Assembly (NCBI GenBank): GCA_030590715.1
Contig: JAUVCU010000005.1
Location: forward strand, 1 to 18,367
Reading direction: 5' to 3'
DNA from: Lentisphaeria bacterium
GTDB taxonomy: Bacteria; Verrucomicrobiota; Lentisphaeria; Victivallales; JAUVCU01
DNA: 18,367 nucleotides
Both the position numbers and the translations under genes were made by a program. Below, piece after piece: positions 14,943 through 18,367 of the stretch (the first letter of the stretch is position 1; every line of letters begins with the position of its first letter). The notes under the pieces are model-generated. The model was not told where the DNA came from. It saw only the letters and a list, made by a program, of their open reading frames with translations, and searched no databases.

Positions 14943-15041
14943 ACTGGGCTCAATTGAGAGACAGTTGTTTTTGTGGTGTCGTTATTGTAACTATATTGTT
15001 ATTAGGTTGTTGCGTTTGTGTCGTTTTTGTTTTTAGTGAGT

Positions 15042-15057
15042 TGGCACGGTACTAGCT
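15042..15057 (+). promoter_or_regulatory. Sigma-54-type (-24/-12) promoter of the redox cluster
   Basis: TGGCACG (15042-15048), then four bases, then TAGCT (15053-15057). The -24 element is a full match to TGGCACR. The -12 element has one mismatch to TTGCW but keeps the essential GC. GG (15043-15044) and GC (15055-15056) are exactly 10 bases apart, as sigma-54 requires. Predicted start is near 15068, 52 bases before the 66-aa gene. Confidence 0.65.
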
Positions 15058-15119
15058 TGTATCTTGTGTATCGAGACAATAGTTAAAACAGTAAATGATG
15101 CATCTAGCTGGAGTTGATC

Positions 15120-15320
15120 ATGAAGGATTGCAACGACAATATAATTAAGGTTTTAGACCTGGTTAAGGATATGATTGTTGTCTCTGATGAAGGTAGTGCT
15201 TCTAGTGAAGATGATAGTTGTATTATGCTTTATGGTGTTATCAGAGACAGTGCATATAAAATCAGACGCTTGGCGGAAGAAGAACGTTCGAAGCACGAGC
15301 AAAGCGGTGATTGGAACTAG
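15120..15320 (+). CDS. 66-residue acidic protein of unknown function, first gene of the redox cluster
   Basis: I do not recognise a named family. The 66-residue sequence starts MKDCNDNIIKVLDLVKDM, then an acidic Ser-rich linker (DEGSASSEDDS), then CIMLYGVIRDSAYKIRRLAEEE and a charged tail. It looks like two amphipathic helices joined by an acidic loop, with no signal or membrane segment. Cys4 and Cys34 are the only cysteines. Support for a real gene: GGAG (15110-15113) six bases before the ATG, position directly behind the sigma-54-type promoter, and the same direction as desulfoferrodoxin 84 bases downstream. A TTG at 15114 is in frame but overlaps the ribosome-binding region. A regulatory or accessory role in the redox response is only a guess. 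Confidence 0.78.
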   Translation: MKDCNDNIIKVLDLVKDMIVVSDEGSASSEDDSCIMLYGVIRDSAYKIRRLAEEERSKHEQSGDWN

Positions 15321-15404
15321 TTGTCTCGTTTTAGATTAAGTGATAGCATTGTTGGGTTGGATTTCAGTTCGTTATATTTTTTCAATTTTTAAGGAGACTT
15401 ACAG

Positions 15405-15782
15405 ATGAGTAAGAGAAGTGATGTTTTTAAGTGTGAGCGTTGTGGTCAGGTGATTGAGGTGATTGATGGAGCTGTTCCAGCCTTGCATTGTTGTGGGATT
15501 CCAATGGTTCAGATGGAAGAACAGACTGCAGATTTTACAACAGAAAAGCACGTTCCGGTAATTGAGGCAACAGAAAGTGGAGTGAAGGTGACAGTCGGTT
15601 CGACTCTTCATCCTATGACTGAAGATCACTACATTGAATGGATTGAGGTGATTAATGGCGATTATGTCAACCGCAAATACTTGAAGCCCGGAGATGAGCC
15701 AGTAGCGGAATTTTATGTTCCAATGCAGGACGGGTTGACCGTAAGAGAGTTTTGTAATAAACACGGTTTGTGGAAGGCGTAA
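15405..15782 (+). CDS. dfx: Desulfoferrodoxin (class I-type superoxide reductase)
   Basis: Superoxide reductase reduces superoxide to hydrogen peroxide without releasing oxygen and is typical of anaerobes and microaerophiles. The 125-residue protein has both iron centres. The N-terminal desulforedoxin-like domain has Cys10, Cys13, Cys29 and Cys30 for the FeCys4 centre. The SOR domain has His49 (preceded by Glu47-Lys48), His69, His75, Cys117 and His120 for the Fe(His)4Cys centre. The EKH motif holds the conserved catalytic lysine. AAGGAG eight bases before the ATG is a near-ideal ribosome-binding site. A TGTCTCGTT copy lies 75 bases upstream (15322-15330). The peroxide it produces would be handled by the peroxiredoxin encoded next. 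A rubredoxin gene, the usual electron donor, is not in the window. Confidence 0.96.
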   Translation: MSKRSDVFKCERCGQVIEVIDGAVPALHCCGIPMVQMEEQTADFTTEKHVPVIEATESGVKVTVGSTLHPMTEDHYIEWIEVINGDYVNRKYLKPGDEPVAEFYVPMQDGLTVREFCNKHGLWKA

Positions 15783-15850
15783 GCTTTTTACTCCAGTTAA
15801 ATATAATTAAATAAGCGTTTTGCTTTTAACAAAAAGAAGAAGGAAATAAA

Positions 15851-16441
15851 ATGAGCACACTCGTAACAAAACCAGCACCGGATTTTACAGCAGCAGCAGT
15901 TCTAGCAAACAACACAATTGTTGAGGACTTCTCTCTTTCTGACTACAAAGGAAAGTGTGTTGTACTTTTCTTTTACCCACTAGACTTTACATTTGTTTGT
16001 CCTTCTGAAATTATCGCCTTCAACAAGAAGCTTGATGAGTTCAAAAGCCGTGGCGTAGAAGTTATCGGTGTTTCTGTTGACTCGCAGTTCACTCACTTCG
16101 CATGGAAGAATACAGAGCCTAAAGCTGGTGGAATCGGAAACATCCAATTCCCTCTTGTAGCTGACCTTTCAAAGAACATTGCAAGAGACTATGGAGTTCT
16201 TTTTGACGATGCCGTTTCTCTACGCGGACTTTTCCTGATTGACAAAGAAGGTATCGTTCGTCACTCTACTATCAACGACCTTCCTCTTGGACGTAACGTT
16301 GATGAAGCTCTTCGTATGGTTGATGCTCTACAGTTCTTCGAAGAGAACGGAGAAGTTTGTCCTGCAAACTGGGTTAAAGGTGAAGATGGAATGAAGCCAA
16401 CTGCTGAAGGTGTTGCTGAATATCTTTCAACTCATGCTTAA
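15851..16441 (+). CDS. Typical 2-Cys peroxiredoxin (AhpC/Prx1 type)
   Basis: This thiol peroxidase reduces hydrogen peroxide and organic hydroperoxides. The 196-residue protein has peroxidatic Cys50 in PLDFTFVCPSE with Thr47, conserved Arg125, and resolving Cys170 in EVCPANW. Both features that make some 2-Cys enzymes prone to overoxidation are partly present: a GGIG motif (93-96) and a C-terminal helix ending EYLSTHA, where the usual YF reads YL. Codons are strongly biased to AAC, GAC, TTC and CTT/GTA, unlike the desulfoferrodoxin gene next to it, which suggests very high expression. AAGGA precedes the ATG. It follows dfx by 68 bases and is ended by a terminator, so 66-aa gene, dfx and prx form the likely transcript. 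Confidence 0.97.
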   Translation: MSTLVTKPAPDFTAAAVLANNTIVEDFSLSDYKGKCVVLFFYPLDFTFVCPSEIIAFNKKLDEFKSRGVEVIGVSVDSQFTHFAWKNTEPKAGGIGNIQFPLVADLSKNIARDYGVLFDDAVSLRGLFLIDKEGIVRHSTINDLPLGRNVDEALRMVDALQFFEENGEVCPANWVKGEDGMKPTAEGVAEYLSTHA

Positions 16442-16452
16442 TTAAAGCATAC

Positions 16453-16483
16453 AAAGGTTGCAGGCGACTGCAACCTTTTTTTT
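16453..16483 (+). terminator. Rho-independent terminator after the peroxiredoxin gene
   Basis: A perfect 11-bp stem AAAGGTTGCAG (16453-16463) and CTGCAACCTTT (16468-16478) has a GCGA tetraloop of the stable GNRA class. A run of T follows to 16483. It ends the prx transcript, although read-through to the next gene 24 bases later is possible. Confidence 0.93.
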
Positions 16484-16506
16484 AACCCTTAAACTGGAGG
16501 CTGTAT

Positions 16507-16995
16507 ATGGATGTGAATTTCAATATTTACGAGGTTTTTGAATTAGCGGATAAGATCGAAGAGACCGGAAGCGTTTTTTACCGAGAAGCTGCAGGTCGTG
16601 TTTGTGACAGTGAGAGCGTTGCCGAGCTATTGCTGGAATTAGCCGAGATGGAAGAGGCTCACAAAAGTTATTTTAAATCGTTAAAGTCTAAGTTTGATAT
16701 TGTCGGTGCGGAGTCGCTGATTGACTTGGAAGATCAGACTACAGAATACCTTAGAAGTTTGGGAAAATCACATGTTGTTCACAGTTTGTCATCTGTCCTT
16801 AATGATACAGAGCCGACAGCTGAAAATATTTTGAACATTGCGATTAAGTTTGAAAAAGAAAGTGTTGAGTACTTTGAGAAACTTCTGTCTGTTATCACTG
16901 ATGACACTGAGAAGAGTAAAGTGGCGAATATTGTTGTTGAAGAGAAAGAACATGTAAAAATCTTGACCGACAAGCTAAAAGAACAGGTTGGCTGA
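16507..16995 (+). CDS. Rubrerythrin-like ferritin-fold diiron protein
   Basis: This 162-residue all-helical protein has a ferritin-like four-helix layout and no C-terminal rubredoxin domain. Candidate diiron ligands are Glu19 in DKIEETGSVFYREAA, Glu49-x2-His52 in EMEEAHKSYF, Glu118 in KFEKESVEYFEKL, and Glu146-x2-His149 in VVEEKEHVKIL. The two ExxH motifs are the hallmark. Such proteins usually reduce peroxide or handle iron; the electron donor is unknown. GGAGG (16496-16500) precedes the ATG by six bases. It sits after a strong terminator, so it either uses read-through or a promoter I could not see, but its position ties it to the superoxide reductase/peroxiredoxin group. Confidence 0.9.
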   Translation: MDVNFNIYEVFELADKIEETGSVFYREAAGRVCDSESVAELLLELAEMEEAHKSYFKSLKSKFDIVGAESLIDLEDQTTEYLRSLGKSHVVHSLSSVLNDTEPTAENILNIAIKFEKESVEYFEKLLSVITDDTEKSKVANIVVEEKEHVKILTDKLKEQVG

Positions 16996-17023
16996 TTCCT
17001 TCATTAACTGAGTTTAGTTTTTT

Positions 17024-17090
17024 TCTATTTCTTAAATATCCGTAAAGAGTTCTGCCGAAGTACTTTTTGTATAACAAGGTAAGAAATAGA
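17024..17090. repeat. Long-spaced 11-bp inverted repeat before zwf (first CTATTTC pair)
   Basis: TCTATTTCTTA (17024-17034) and TAAGAAATAGA (17080-17090) are perfect inverted copies separated by 45 bases. No T run follows. It shares the core CTATTTC/GAAATAG with the hairpin at 17101-17142. Confidence 0.75.
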
Positions 17091-17100
17091 TTTAATGGAT

Positions 17101-17142
17101 TCAACTATTTCAGAGTTTGTTCTGTAAGTCTGAAATAGTTGA
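17101..17142. repeat. 14-bp perfect hairpin before zwf (second CTATTTC pair)
   Basis: TCAACTATTTCAGA (17101-17114) and TCTGAAATAGTTGA (17129-17142) form a perfect stem with a 14-base loop. The lack of a T run on either side argues against a terminator. It could be an operator or a structured leader element 146 bases ahead of zwf. The loop-side TCTG at 17121-17124 can also pair with CAGA at 17111-17114. Confidence 0.75.
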
Positions 17143-17242
17143 GTGTATTAAAGATTTGAAATGCAGTGAGTTTACAATGTTTAGATGAGGGTAATCTTGT
17201 TCTGCGAAATGCTGTGTTAATCCTTTTTGCCCGCCTTTGACG

Positions 17243-17273
17243 TTGACTTAAAATTTTTTGAAAGATATATCTT
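17243..17273 (+). promoter_or_regulatory. Possible zwf promoter overlapping a 12-bp palindrome
   Basis: TTGACT (17243-17248, 5/6) and TATATC (17266-17271) are separated by 17 bases. The -10 lies inside the perfect palindrome AAGATATATCTT (17262-17273). A start near 17278 would place the GAGG ribosome-binding site at the very 5' end of the mRNA, which weakens the call. Confidence 0.35.
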
Positions 17274-17287
17274 AATTGAGGTGTGAA

Positions 17288-18367
17288 ATGAGTGGTGTAA
17301 GTTGCAATTTAGGTACCGGTTTTTGTATGGAGGTAAATTCTCCTCCGTGTATTATTGTTATTTTTGGTGCGTCCGGGGATCTTACTAAACGAAAGCTGAT
17401 TCCTGCACTTTTTTACTTGTACAAAAGTAATCTTCTCCACGAGAAGAGTTCAATTATCGGTTGTGCCCGAAGTCAAATGTCTGACGATGAGTTTAGAAAT
17501 AAGATTGAGGGATCATTAAAAGTATCTGATTCGGATGAGAAGAAACCTGCAGAGTTTCTGAGTAAGGTCAGTTACTTATCTGGTGACTACTACACCGAAG
17601 ATACTTATGTTAACCTGAAAAAGAGTATTGATGAGTGTTCTGCATCATCCTCAATAATTCCTGATGTCGTCTACTATTTGTCAACTCCGGCAAGCCTTTA
17701 CGAAGGTATTGTTACTCAGCTCTCTGAAAACGGTTTGCTTGATGAGTCTAACGGCGCGAAAAAGCGTGTTGTTATTGAAAAGCCTTTCGGTTCTGACCTA
17801 GAGTCCGCAAAAGTACTGGATGCTTCTTTGTCAAAACTGTTGTCGGAAGAGCAGACGTACCGAATAGACCATTACCTTGGTAAAGAGACGGTACAGAATA
17901 TTTTGATGCTCCGTTTTGCCAATATGATTTTTGAGCCTCTGTGGAACAATAAATACATTGATAATATTCAGATTACTGCCGCCGAATCTATTGGAGTTGA
18001 GCATCGTGCCGGTTTTTATGAACAGACTGGATTATTGCGCGATATGTTTCAAAATCATATGTTCCAAATGCTTGGTCTTGTCGCGATGGAAGCTCCAAGT
18101 TCTTTTGATGCAGACAGTATCAGGGATGAAAAAGTAAAACTTCTTAAATCAATCAGGCGTTGCAGTCCGGATGAGGTCGATGATTATTTCGTTCGTGGAC
18201 AGTTTGACAGCTCGGATGCAATGAACGGGTATAGAAATGAAGAAAATGTGAGTAAAAAATCTGTTGTCGAAACATTTGCTGCCGCAAAGATCCTTATTGA
18301 TAACTGGCGCTGGAAAGGAGTTCCTTTTTACCTGAGATCAGGAAAAGGATTAGCTAAACGGGTTAGC
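17288..18367 (+). CDS. zwf: Glucose-6-phosphate dehydrogenase (3' end outside window)
   Basis: Zwf oxidises glucose-6-phosphate to 6-phosphogluconolactone, making NADPH in the oxidative pentose phosphate pathway. The 360 visible codons include the Rossmann motif GASGDLTKRKLIPAL (residues 31-45), EKPFGSDL, the catalytic and substrate-binding RIDHYLGKETVQN, and near the edge NWRWKGVPFYLRSGKGL, all diagnostic. About three quarters of a normal Zwf of roughly 480-510 residues is present; the rest runs off the right edge with no stop reached. A 13-residue Cys-containing extension (MSGVSCNLGTGFC) precedes a second ATG at 17327. The first ATG is favoured because GAGG lies six bases upstream. The NADPH it makes would fit the peroxide and superoxide defence genes just upstream. 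Confidence 0.95.
   Translation, partial: MSGVSCNLGTGFCMEVNSPPCIIVIFGASGDLTKRKLIPALFYLYKSNLLHEKSSIIGCARSQMSDDEFRNKIEGSLKVSDSDEKKPAEFLSKVSYLSGDYYTEDTYVNLKKSIDECSASSSIIPDVVYYLSTPASLYEGIVTQLSENGLLDESNGAKKRVVIEKPFGSDLESAKVLDASLSKLLSEEQTYRIDHYLGKETVQNILMLRFANMIFEPLWNNKYIDNIQITAAESIGVEHRAGFYEQTGLLRDMFQNHMFQMLGLVAMEAPSSFDADSIRDEKVKLLKSIRRCSPDEVDDYFVRGQFDSSDAMNGYRNEENVSKKSVVETFAAAKILIDNWRWKGVPFYLRSGKGLAKRVS

Larger units (their letters stand above)
14679..15119 (+). other. 441-bp divergent control region of the redox cluster
   Basis: This stretch has no convincing gene. Open frames such as 14694-14912 are T-rich, hydrophobic and lack a ribosome-binding site. The plus strand is rich in T and G. It contains the TGTCTYRTT array (14757-14942), an inverted GAGACA copy at 14958-14963, a sigma-54-type promoter (15042-15057), a second inverted copy in the leader (15073-15078), and the ribosome-binding site of the 66-aa gene. 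A 13-bp exact repeat TTGTCTTATTAAT occurs at 14756-14768 and 14901-14913. Confidence 0.7.

Noticed and set aside
15399..15764. Antisense open frame covering desulfoferrodoxin
   Set aside because: Shadow of the dfx reading frame, with no independent start signals.
17101..17142. The 14-bp hairpin as the terminator of the rubrerythrin-like gene
   Set aside because: There is no T run after either arm and it lies over 100 bases past the stop codon.

Overview
The window is a low-GC bacterial chromosome segment, mostly core housekeeping genes. Two predicted lipoproteins carry lipoboxes, which points to a cell envelope with anchored lipoproteins. Superoxide reductase, a 2-Cys peroxiredoxin and a rubrerythrin-like protein lie together, which suggests an anaerobe or microaerophile. 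FtsZ is clearly divergent, glycyl-tRNA synthetase is the single-chain dimeric type, and a PSP1/RicT protein and an extra EF-G-like GTPase are present. My best guess is a member of the PVC superphylum such as Lentisphaerota. That guess rests on family resemblance read by eye and is low confidence. Nothing looks like a phage, a transposon or a CRISPR array.

Layout. (1) Positions 1-221 hold the end of an RG/RS-rich protein and its terminator. (2) On the minus strand, 228-4097 carries a WalJ-like metallo-beta-lactamase-fold protein, an M48 lipoprotein protease and Tex. The first of these may be leaderless. (3) A strong sigma-70-type promoter drives a universal stress protein, followed by an EF-G-like GTPase that ends at a strong terminator (4187-6912). 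(4) Convergent to that, a minus-strand operon (9785-7001) encodes a PSP1/RicT-like protein with a repeat tail, glycyl-tRNA synthetase and a 64-aa Cys protein. (5) Positions 10033-13613 form a division operon, ftsA-ftsZ, with a third gene for a lipoprotein resembling glutaminyl cyclase.

(6) Positions 13701-16995 are the most interesting part. A minus-strand FAD/NAD(P) reductase lacking CxxC faces a plus-strand redox cluster: a 66-aa unknown, desulfoferrodoxin, peroxiredoxin, a terminator, then a rubrerythrin-like protein. The 441-bp gap between them holds a sigma-54-type -24/-12 promoter. Upstream of it are six same-direction copies of the 9-mer TGTCTYRTT, at roughly helical spacing. This looks like an uncharacterised enhancer-driven oxidative-stress control region.

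(7) Positions 16996-17287 hold two inverted repeats that share the core CTATTTC/GAAATAG. They could form mutually exclusive hairpins ahead of zwf (glucose-6-phosphate dehydrogenase, cut by the window end). Zwf would supply NADPH, which fits the neighbouring redox genes.
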